Part shown: positions 23,287 through 30,542 of the stretch, piece after piece
Position numbering within the stretch: position 1 is the stretch's first letter
How the letters are laid out: every line of letters starts with the position of its first letter
DNA from: Acidimicrobiales bacterium
GTDB lineage: Bacteria > Actinomycetota > Acidimicrobiia > Acidimicrobiales > Iamiaceae
Assembly: GCA_035630295.1 (NCBI GenBank)
Contig: DASQKY010000003.1
Coordinates: 62,001 to 126,000, forward strand
Length of the DNA stretch: 64,000 bases
Direction: 5' to 3'
The notes under the pieces: model-generated
The model's database searches: none
The model's input: only the letters and a program-made list of their open reading frames with translations
What the model was told of the DNA's origin: nothing
Made by a program: the position numbers and the translations under genes

Positions 23287-25506
23287 ATGACCCGTTGGGT
23301 TCCTCGCACGAAGGTGGCGCGCGCGCCCTCACGACTGGTGGCCGCGGTGGTGGTGGCCGGCCTGGCCCTGGTGGCCGCCGGCTGCAACCCGAACGACATC
23401 AACACCCGTCTCAACCAGGTCGGCGACGACGCCACGGCGTCGACGCTGAACGGTGGGGCCAAGGGGGCCAGTGTGATCCTGGGTGACGGCCGGGTGGTGT
23501 TCCTGGCCAACGACGTCTACGCCGGGACCGTCAACTCCAACGGCACCCGGTCCAACAACACCCGGGTGGCCAACGCCCTGATGGTGGCCGAGGGCCTCGA
23601 GTCGACCGACCCCGTCACCACCAAGCTCGGCTCGAGCAACAGCGCCTACCTCAAGCCCAGCACCTCCGGCAACAGCTACAGCCTGTTGAGCGCGGTGGCC
23701 GGCGGCTCCGACATCCAGGTCTTCGCCACCGAGCGCAACAGCGCCGGTACCCGGGTGGCCATCAAGATCGTCCGCCTGCTGCAGTCGACCCTGGCCCCCT
23801 CGGGCACGCCGGTGTCGGTGCCGATCCACGCCGGTGGGCCGGAGTGGGGCAACCACGTCCTCCAGCGCAACGGCTACTGGTACATCTACGGCGCCGGGGC
23901 CACGGCCTCGACGTACGTGGCCCGCACCCCGGTCGGGTTCCTCACCTCGACCGGCGACTGGGAGTACTGGACGGGGTCGAGCTGGTCGGGCTCCGAGTCG
24001 GCGGCCGGGCCCATGCGGGACTGGTCGGGCCAGGTCGTGGACAAGTACCTGACCCCCGCCACCGACAACGGGAACGCCCGGATGGTGTTCCTGGGCCGTG
24101 ACGGCGGCACCACCGGCAACACCTTCACGTTCTACGCCTCGGCCACGGCCTACGGCCCGGTGGCCGTGGGGTCCGACGTGTACACCGCGCCGGCCGAGTC
24201 CTGCGGGTCGGGGGGCTCCGTCTACGCCTTCAGCCTCAGCTCGCACCCGCACCTGTCCGACAACGAGGACAACGCCATATTCTCCTACGCCCGCCGGTGC
24301 ACGGTGACCAACACCCAGGCCGCCGTGGACCGGCCCCGGTTCATCGCCCTGGACCTGGACGACGCCCCGGAGACCCCCCGGTGGCGACCCACCTGGGGGA
24401 CGAGCCTGGCTCCCATCACCTCCAACTACGACTTCCCCAACGGCTTCACCGCCGGGACCAGCCTCCGCCAGGTCGTCCACACCACCCGGAGCGGCTCGAC
24501 GGTCCGGATCCGGCTGAGCAACGTCCACGGCTCGAGCCCCCTCCAGATCGGTGCCGTCACCGTCGGGATCTCGGGTGAGCAGGCCGGCGACACCAAGACC
24601 GTCACCGCCGCCCCGACGGCCCTGACCGTCGGCGGCCAGGGCGGGTTCACCATCCCCGTGGGCCAGACCGTCCACAGCGATGCCATCACCCTCCCCGCGG
24701 CGCTGCCCGGTGACCATGACGTGGCCATCACCATCTACTTCACCGGCAACACCACGGTCATCGGAGGCCACGTCTTCAACCTGGAGACGTCCCACGTCGG
24801 CACGGGGAACCACACGGGGAGCATCTCCGGCTCCGGGCTGACCACGACGACGGGCAACGGGTACGTCCTCACGGCCCTCGACGTGGCCGACCCCAACCTC
24901 GGGGGCACGGTCGTCGCCCTGGGCGACTCGCTCACCGACGGGTACGGCAGCAGCGTGGACGGCGAGGCCCGCTGGACCGATGTCCTGCACGACCTCCTGG
25001 TCACCGCCGGCACCCCGGTCCGCAGCGTGACCAACGTGGGGGTGGCCGGCAACCACCTCCTGACCGGCGGCTCCATCAGCGGGCTGGGCCGCTTCGACGC
25101 CGATGTCGCCCGCCAGCCCGGGGTGACGACGGTGGTGGCCTGGCTGGGCTACAACGACATCCTCGCCGGGAAGAGCGCGGCCCAGCTGGAGGTCGGCCTG
25201 GAGGATTTGGTCGACAAGGCCCACGCCGCCGGCCTGAACATCATCCTGGGCACCATCACCCCGTTGGTGGGCCCGAACGGGAACCCCAACTGGAACCAGG
25301 AGCTCGAACGGCTGGCCATCAACGCCAGGATCCGCCAGGGCGCCCTCGGGGCTGACGCCTACGTCGACATGGCCGCCGTCGTGCAGGACCCCGGCAACGA
25401 GGCTCGGGTCAGGGCGGCCTACTCGTTCCTCGGTGGCGGGCACTTCAACGACGCCGGCTACGAGGCCATCGCCGACGCCGTCTTCGCCAAGCGCGCCTTC
25501 TTCTGA
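23287..25506 (+). CDS. Secreted lipoprotein: N-terminal beta-rich domain plus C-terminal SGNH/GDSL hydrolase
   Basis: The 739-aa product begins with a basic n-region, a hydrophobic stretch and the lipobox LVAAGC (Cys33). Residues about 40-370 are beta-rich with repeated Gly/Asp/aromatic motifs, like a secreted propeller or carbohydrate-binding domain (YWYIYGAGATASTYVARTPV). A second beta domain follows (about 380-540). The C-terminus is an SGNH hydrolase: VVALGDSLTDGYG with nucleophile S548, GVAGNHLL, WLGYNDI, and GGHFNDAGYEAI with H719. The Asp normally three residues before that His is replaced by Gly. ATG 23287 follows AAGGGAT. A role in deacylating a cell-envelope or environmental polysaccharide is inferred. 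Confidence 0.82.
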   Translation: MTRWVPRTKVARAPSRLVAAVVVAGLALVAAGCNPNDINTRLNQVGDDATASTLNGGAKGASVILGDGRVVFLANDVYAGTVNSNGTRSNNTRVANALMVAEGLESTDPVTTKLGSSNSAYLKPSTSGNSYSLLSAVAGGSDIQVFATERNSAGTRVAIKIVRLLQSTLAPSGTPVSVPIHAGGPEWGNHVLQRNGYWYIYGAGATASTYVARTPVGFLTSTGDWEYWTGSSWSGSESAAGPMRDWSGQVVDKYLTPATDNGNARMVFLGRDGGTTGNTFTFYASATAYGPVAVGSDVYTAPAESCGSGGSVYAFSLSSHPHLSDNEDNAIFSYARRCTVTNTQAAVDRPRFIALDLDDAPETPRWRPTWGTSLAPITSNYDFPNGFTAGTSLRQVVHTTRSGSTVRIRLSNVHGSSPLQIGAVTVGISGEQAGDTKTVTAAPTALTVGGQGGFTIPVGQTVHSDAITLPAALPGDHDVAITIYFTGNTTVIGGHVFNLETSHVGTGNHTGSISGSGLTTTTGNGYVLTALDVADPNLGGTVVALGDSLTDGYGSSVDGEARWTDVLHDLLVTAGTPVRSVTNVGVAGNHLLTGGSISGLGRFDADVARQPGVTTVVAWLGYNDILAGKSAAQLEVGLEDLVDKAHAAGLNIILGTITPLVGPNGNPNWNQELERLAINARIRQGALGADAYVDMAAVVQDPGNEARVRAAYSFLGGGHFNDAGYEAIADAVFAKRAFF

Positions 25507-25512
25507 TCGGCC

Positions 25513-25560
25513 GGGAGGCGGCGCCGCCCCGGCGGCGCCGCCCCGGCGGCGCCGCCTCCC
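25513..25560. terminator. 16-bp stem hairpin built from three GGCGGCGCCGCC palindromes
   Basis: GGGAGGCGGCGCCGCC (25513-25528) pairs perfectly with GGCGGCGCCGCCTCCC (25545-25560) across a 16-nt loop, which contains a third GGCGGCGCCGCC. The three 12-bp palindromes recur every 14 nt. It sits 7 nt after the lipoprotein stop and should terminate transcription before the monooxygenase gene. A short TCTCGCCG tandem repeat follows. Confidence 0.65.
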
Positions 25561-25611
25561 TCTCGCCGTCTCGCCGTCTCGCCCCGTCGCCCATGGCCTA
25601 CGGTCGGGCCA

Positions 25612-27195
25612 ATGGTCGACGTGGTGGTGGTGGGGGCCGGCTTCGCCGGGCTCTACATGGTGCACCGAGCCCGGGAGCTCGGCCTCGACGTGGTGGGGAT
25701 CGAGGCTGCCGACGGGGTCGGCGGCACCTGGTGGTGGAACCGCTACCCCGGGGCCCGTTGCGACGTCGAGAGCCTGGAGTACTCGTACTCCTTCGACGAG
25801 GACCTCCAGCAGGAGTGGGAGTGGACGGAGCGCTACGCCGGCCAACCCGAGATCCTCCGCTACCTGGACCACGTGGCCGACCGCTTCGACCTGCGGCCCC
25901 ACTTCCGCTTCGGCACCCGGGTCACCGCCGCCACCTGGGACGAGGGTCGGGCCCGGTGGTGGGTGGAGACCGACGCCGGAGACACGGTCAAGGCACGGTT
26001 CGTCGTGATGGCCACCGGGTGCCTGTCGTCGGCCATGGAGCCCGCCATCCCCGGCCGGGACTCCTTCGCCGGCGCCACGCACCACACCGGTCGCTGGCCC
26101 CACGAGGGGGTCGACCTGGCGGGCCGGCGGGTTGGGGTGATCGGCACGGGCTCCTCGGGCATCCAGGCCATCCCGGTCATCGCCGAGGAGGCGGCCGAGC
26201 TGACCGTGTTCCAACGGACGCCGGCCTACTCGGTGCCGGCTCGCAACGGCCCCCTCGACCCGGTCGAGGCCAAGGAGGTCAAGGCCCGCTACGCCGAGCT
26301 GCGGGCGGCCAACCGGCTGCGCGCCACCGGCTTCGGCTCCCGGGTGCCCCCGGCCGGGGCCAGCGCCCTGCAAGCCACCGACGAGGAGCGCCGGGCCGAG
26401 TACGAGGCCCGGTGGCAGCGGGGCGGGTTCACGTTCCTGGCTGGCTACACCGACCTGTTCACCGACCCGGGGGCCAACGCCACCGCGGCGGAGTTCGTGC
26501 GGGAGAAGATCGGCGAGGTGGTGGCCGATCCCGAGGTGGCCGCCCGCTTGGCCCCGACCCAGATGATCGGGTGCAAGCGCCTGTGCCTCGACACCGGTTA
26601 CTACGAGGCCTTCAACCGGCCCCACGTGCGCCTCGTCGACCTGCGGGAGACGTTGCTGGAGGCCATCACCCCCGACGGCATCCGCACCTCCGCCGGCCAC
26701 CACGACCTGGACGTGATCGTGTTCGCCACCGGGTTCGACGCCATGACCGGCGCCCTGTCCCGCATCGACGTCCGGGGCCGGGACGGGCTGGACCTCCGCG
26801 ACGCCTGGGCCGCCGGTCCCCGCACCTACCTGGGGCTGGCCGTGCACGGTTTCCCCAACCTGTTCACCGTGACCGGTCCCGGCAGCCCGTCGGTGCTGAC
26901 CAACATGGTCGTCTCCATCGAGCACCACGTGGACTGGATCGCCGGGTGCATCGCCCACCTGGACCAGGCGGGTCGCACCGCCATCGAGGCCAGGCCCGAG
27001 GCTCAGGAGCGTTGGGTCGAGCACGTCAACGGGGTGGCCGCCTTCACCATCTTCCCGACGTGCAGCTCCTGGTACCTGGGGGCCAACGTCCCCGGCAAGA
27101 CCCGGGTCTTCATGCCCCTGCCCGGCTTCCCGGCCTACGCCGAGACGGTGGCCGAGATCACCGCCGATGGCTACCGGGGCTTCGCCCTGACGTAG
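25612..27195 (+). CDS. Flavin-containing Baeyer-Villiger monooxygenase
   Basis: The 527-aa enzyme inserts oxygen next to a ketone using FAD and NADPH. The FAD Rossmann motif is GAGFAG (8-13), followed by the type-I BVMO loop GVGGTWWWNRYPGARCDVES. The type I fingerprint FxGxxxHxxxWP is met exactly by F152, G154, H158, W162 and P163. The NADPH Rossmann motif is GTGSSG (178-183). Length and order match cyclohexanone/phenylacetone monooxygenases. It starts at ATG 25612 and stands alone downstream of a strong terminator. The substrate (cyclic ketone, steroid or linear ketone) cannot be decided. Confidence 0.93.
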   Translation: MVDVVVVGAGFAGLYMVHRARELGLDVVGIEAADGVGGTWWWNRYPGARCDVESLEYSYSFDEDLQQEWEWTERYAGQPEILRYLDHVADRFDLRPHFRFGTRVTAATWDEGRARWWVETDAGDTVKARFVVMATGCLSSAMEPAIPGRDSFAGATHHTGRWPHEGVDLAGRRVGVIGTGSSGIQAIPVIAEEAAELTVFQRTPAYSVPARNGPLDPVEAKEVKARYAELRAANRLRATGFGSRVPPAGASALQATDEERRAEYEARWQRGGFTFLAGYTDLFTDPGANATAAEFVREKIGEVVADPEVAARLAPTQMIGCKRLCLDTGYYEAFNRPHVRLVDLRETLLEAITPDGIRTSAGHHDLDVIVFATGFDAMTGALSRIDVRGRDGLDLRDAWAAGPRTYLGLAVHGFPNLFTVTGPGSPSVLTNMVVSIEHHVDWIAGCIAHLDQAGRTAIEARPEAQERWVEHVNGVAAFTIFPTCSSWYLGANVPGKTRVFMPLPGFPAYAETVAEITADGYRGFALT

Positions 27196-27222
27196 CCGGA
27201 CTGTTCTAGTTGCCCGTGTCGG

Positions 27223-28206
27223 CTAGCCGTGCTGCCAGATGCGCTGGCGGAGGGTGCGGGTGCCCTCCAGGGCGGCTGCGTCGAGGGCGGCCACGTCCCC
27301 GGGGGGCAGCGACCAGCCCAGGGCGCCGGCGTTCTGGGTGGCCTGCTCGGCGCTCTTGGCCCCGGGGATGGGCACCGCTCCCTTCTCGATGATCCACCGC
27401 AGGGCCACCTGGGCCGGGGTGCGGTCGTGGGCCTGGCCCAGCCGGCGCAGCACAGCCACCACCCGGTCGACCTCCTCCATGGGGTGGGTGGAGAAGGTGC
27501 GGCTGCCCGGCGGGGGCTGGGCCGCCGAGTACTTCCCGGTGAGCCGCCCCTGCCCGAGCGGTGAGTAGGCCAGGGGCACCACCCCCAGGCGCCGGCACTC
27601 GGCCAGCAGGCCCACCGTCTCCGGCCGCCGGCGCAGCAGCGAGAGCTCGATCTGGTTGGAGGCCAGCGGCACGCCGGCGCGGGCCAGCGTGTCGTGGATG
27701 CGCTGCATCTCGCCCGAGGAGTAGTTGGACACCCCCACCGCCGAGGTGAGGCCCTCGTCCACCACCGCGGCCAGGGCGTCGGCCAGGGCCGCCTTGGACC
27801 GGAGGCTGACCGGCCCGTGGATCTGGTACAGGTCGACCCGCTCCACCCCCAGCCGCTCCACCGAGGCCAGCAGGGCCGACCGCAGCGCCCCCTTCACGTT
27901 CAGCTTCTGGGGCAGGGGTATGAACTTGGTGGCCAGCACCACCCGGCTCCGGGCTGACGGGTCGGCGGCCAGCAGCCGGCCGATGATGCGCTCGCTCTCG
28001 CCCCCGCCGTAGACCTCGGCCGTGTCGATGAGGGTCACCCCGGCGGCCAGCGAGGCAGCCCACGCCTCGGCGATGCGTCCCTCGGTGAGCTCGGTGTCGT
28101 AGCCCCCCATGCCCCACGTCGCCTTGTCCCCCCAGGCCCACGTCCCCACCCCCAACGGCGCGGTGGGCCTCGGGCAACCGGCGAACGTGACAGGAGCATC
28201 GCTCAT
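27223..28206 (-). CDS. Aldo/keto reductase family oxidoreductase
   Basis: The 327-aa TIM-barrel enzyme reduces carbonyls with NADPH. The catalytic tetrad is visible: D61 and Y66 in LIDTAEVYGGGESE, K94 in LATKF, and H130 in LYQIHGP. GVSNYSSGEM, NQIELSLL, YSPLGQGRLTGKY and the cofactor-binding IPGAKSAEQ follow in the usual order. It is convergent with the monooxygenase gene. The 10-nt gap to the upstream HNH gene leaves little room for its own promoter. Physiological substrate unknown. Confidence 0.92.
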   Translation of the reverse strand: MSDAPVTFAGCPRPTAPLGVGTWAWGDKATWGMGGYDTELTEGRIAEAWAASLAAGVTLIDTAEVYGGGESERIIGRLLAADPSARSRVVLATKFIPLPQKLNVKGALRSALLASVERLGVERVDLYQIHGPVSLRSKAALADALAAVVDEGLTSAVGVSNYSSGEMQRIHDTLARAGVPLASNQIELSLLRRRPETVGLLAECRRLGVVPLAYSPLGQGRLTGKYSAAQPPPGSRTFSTHPMEEVDRVVAVLRRLGQAHDRTPAQVALRWIIEKGAVPIPGAKSAEQATQNAGALGWSLPPGDVAALDAAALEGTRTLRQRIWQHG

Positions 28207-28216
28207 GGCCAGGACG

Positions 28217-29527
28217 CTAGGGCGTGGTGGGCCGGGATCGGTCAGGTCGCGTTGGCTTGATCGTTGGTCGTCGGGGTCGACATCGGTCGATGGGGGTGCC
28301 GTCGGGTCGGTGGACCTGGAGGGTGCCGTTGGGTCCGCGGGCGAGGTGGAAGCGCCCTTCGTGGACCCGGTGGTGGTGGAAGCGGCATAACAGACAAAGA
28401 TTGGCCAGGTCCGTCGGACCGGTCTTGTTGCTCGGGTCGTAGGGCTCGATGTGGTGGGCTTCGCACCAGCTGGCGGGGGCGGAGCAGCCGGGGAACTGGC
28501 AGCCTCGGTGGAGGAAGGCCAGGGCTCGTCTCTGGGCCCGGTTGGCCAGGCGCACGTCGAGGCCGAGGTCGAGGACTTCGCTCTTGGCGTTGACGAGGAC
28601 CCGATGGAGGACCGCCTCGCACAGGAGTCGTTGCATGGTGGGAACGGGGATGGGGGTGCCGTCGCGGGTCTGGCACACCCGGGACTGCTGGTCGGCGTCG
28701 TCTTCGATGGGGATGTCGAGCAGGGTGCGTTCGTCCACGATGACCTCGATGGAGGGGCGGATCTCGCCGTTCTTGATCCCCACCCGGCCCTTGCGCACCA
28801 GGACCTGCACCAATGCCTGCCCGCGTCGCTCCGGCGGGGTCAGGCCGTCGTCCGGTCCGAACACGCCGGTGCGGAACATGTCGTCGACTTCGGCGTCGAT
28901 CACCGAGCGCACGATGGCTCCGTGCTCGGGGTCCATCTCCCCGTCGAGGACGTAGCGACCCTGGAACGTCTGGGCCAGGTTCACCGCCACCCGAGGTGCT
29001 TCTCCGGGAGGTGGTCCGTCCGGGTCGACGGAGTCGATGGCCAGGCGGGCGAACTGCTGCCACGACTGCAAGAACCGTCGTGCCTCGTCGGCGCGCAGCG
29101 CGGCGACCTCTTCGACCAGGTACGCCTCCTGCTCGGCGAACACCTCGATGAGCTCCGGGGTGCGCACCTCCATGAGCGCATCGACCTTCACCCGCCCCAA
29201 GCGCCCGGTCCGGGCCGCTTCGGCCACCACCGGCGCATCGCGCAGATCGCGGGCCAGGCGCACCTCGTGGCGGGCCGCACCCGGCATCGCATCCACCCGA
29301 GCCGCCAGCCACGCCCCGGCGGAGCGGGCCGCATCCCCGGCCCAGATCATCCGCCCGTCGAGCACCCCCGTCGCCTCCACGATCGCCGCGTCCAGAACGG
29401 CCCGCAGCCGGTGCAGATCGCGGACGTGCCGGCGCACCCCCTCGTCGGCCAGCTCGCCGGGCGTCACCGTCAACAGAGCGAACGCGTCGAGGCACACCTC
29501 GTCGCGGTCGGGGTGGCTGGTGCACAT
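28217..29527 (-). CDS. DUF222 / HNH endonuclease (13E12 repeat family)
   Basis: The 436-aa product has a helical DUF222 region, with LHRLRAVLDAAIVEATGVLD and GAARHEVRLARDLRDAPVVA. The C-terminal HNH zinc motif (about 340-393) reads GCQFPGCSAPASWCEAHHIE, then NLCLLCRFHHHRVHEGRF. These multicopy genes are common in Actinobacteria and are often regarded as mobile or selfish. ATG 29527 is preceded by AGGATGG; ATG 29536 is an alternative. The frame is open further upstream but lacks homology there. A 10-bp-stem hairpin lies upstream. The nuclease target is unknown. Confidence 0.88.
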   Translation of the reverse strand: MCTSHPDRDEVCLDAFALLTVTPGELADEGVRRHVRDLHRLRAVLDAAIVEATGVLDGRMIWAGDAARSAGAWLAARVDAMPGAARHEVRLARDLRDAPVVAEAARTGRLGRVKVDALMEVRTPELIEVFAEQEAYLVEEVAALRADEARRFLQSWQQFARLAIDSVDPDGPPPGEAPRVAVNLAQTFQGRYVLDGEMDPEHGAIVRSVIDAEVDDMFRTGVFGPDDGLTPPERRGQALVQVLVRKGRVGIKNGEIRPSIEVIVDERTLLDIPIEDDADQQSRVCQTRDGTPIPVPTMQRLLCEAVLHRVLVNAKSEVLDLGLDVRLANRAQRRALAFLHRGCQFPGCSAPASWCEAHHIEPYDPSNKTGPTDLANLCLLCRFHHHRVHEGRFHLARGPNGTLQVHRPDGTPIDRCRPRRPTIKPTRPDRSRPTTP

Positions 29528-29936
29528 GCCGACCATCCTACCGAACGTCAGTTCGTCCAAACCGAAGAAGCCCTTGTTCCATAAGGGCTTCTGACCCCCA
29601 TCACGGGTGGTGCCCCACGGCGGCCCGCCTCGGAGGGACGGCCACCGTCGGGGCCTCGAGGTGTGCCGGCGGCGGCTGCCGGCCCAGGCGCCTCCGGGAA
29701 GCGGTGCGTCGCCATCGCGGCCCGCGCCCGCCTCCTCGTCACGTCCGGAGCGGTCAGCATGTCCGGCCTCGATCCCCACCCAGCATGGCCCCGGCGCCCG
29801 GCCGGCGCGACCAGCGATGTGCGTGGTTCGGGTCCAGCCATGGTGCTCTTGCCGCTGGCCGCACTCGCGGGCGGCGAGGGGTCGTCCGATCAGCTGGGTC
29901 GTCCGGTCGCGGTCGGGCACGGCACACTGAGCGGCT
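29528..29936. other. Gene-free spacer between the HNH gene and engB
   Basis: No supported gene lies in these 409 bases. Apart from the hairpin at 29566-29592, I see only chance open frames on both strands, without domains, start signals or family motifs. The promoters of the divergent HNH and engB genes must be here but were not resolved. Confidence 0.45.
29566..29592. repeat. 10-bp-stem hairpin upstream of the 13E12 HNH gene
   Basis: AGAAGCCCTT (29566-29575) and AAGGGCTTCT (29583-29592) pair perfectly around the loop GTTCCAT, 39 nt upstream of the HNH start. Such a sharply bounded palindrome next to a multicopy, possibly mobile gene may be a regulatory stem or an element boundary. No matching copy occurs at the other end of the gene. 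Confidence 0.5.
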
Positions 29937-30521
29937 GTGCCCGGGCCGCTGGACCTCCGCTTCGTCACCTCCGCCGACCGGCTCGACCGGCTGCCCCCGA
30001 CCCGGGCCGAGGTGGCGGTGGTGGGGCGGTCCAACGTGGGCAAGTCGTCACTGCTGAACGCGGTGGCCCACCGGACCCGGTTGGCCCACACCTCCAAGAC
30101 CCCGGGGCGGACCCGCCTGCTCAACTGCTTCGCCTACGGCGACGACGCCACCGTGGTCGACTGCCCCGGCTACGGCTACGCCCAGGCCCCCAAGAACATG
30201 CGGGCCGGCTGGCAGCGCATGATCGAGGGCTACCTGCTGGGCCGCGACGAGCTGGTCACCATCCTGGTCCTGGTCGACGGCGAGATCGGCCCCACCAAGC
30301 TCGACGTGCAGATGCTGGAGTGGCTCGACCACCACGACCGGCCCTGGACCGTGGTGGCCACCAAGCACGACAAGGTCAAGAGCTCAGGCCGCGACAAGCG
30401 CAAGCGGGAGCTGGCCGAGGGCTGCGGCCTGCCCCCCGGCGAGGTCCTGTGGGTCAGCGCGGCTAAGGGCACCGGCATCGACCGCCTCCGAGGCCAGATC
30501 CACACCTGGCTCACCGCCTGA
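29937..30521 (+). CDS. engB: Ribosome-biogenesis GTP-binding protein YihA/YsxC (EngB)
   Basis: The 194-aa essential-type GTPase helps assemble the 50S subunit. G1 is GRSNVGKS (30-37), the G2 region is SKTPGRTRLLN, G3 is DCPG (75-78), G4 is TKHDK (142-146), and G5 is SAAKG near the C-terminus. Length is normal for the family. GTG 29937 gives the correct N-terminus. It is monocistronic here, with a convergent acylase gene 20 nt downstream. Confidence 0.95.
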   Translation: MPGPLDLRFVTSADRLDRLPPTRAEVAVVGRSNVGKSSLLNAVAHRTRLAHTSKTPGRTRLLNCFAYGDDATVVDCPGYGYAQAPKNMRAGWQRMIEGYLLGRDELVTILVLVDGEIGPTKLDVQMLEWLDHHDRPWTVVATKHDKVKSSGRDKRKRELAEGCGLPPGEVLWVSAAKGTGIDRLRGQIHTWLTA

Positions 30522-30525
30522 CGAC

Positions 30526-30542
30526 GACCGGCGTCGCCGGTC
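30526..30542. terminator. 17-bp palindrome between convergent stops
   Basis: GACCGGCG-T-CGCCGGTC is a perfect 8+1+8 palindrome in the 19-nt gap between engB and the acylase stop codon, and it overlaps the latter. As an RNA hairpin the loop would be too tight without opening the central pairs. Terminator function is therefore uncertain. Confidence 0.3.

Noticed and set aside
25517-25556. Repeated GGCGGCGCCGCC considered as a small CRISPR-like array
   Set aside because: The units are 12 bp palindromes with 2-bp spacers and no cas genes, so this is a terminator or simple repeat.
29607-29930. Short rightward ORF before engB
   Set aside because: It has no ribosome-binding site or recognisable domain, and its amino-acid composition is typical of chance GC-rich frames.
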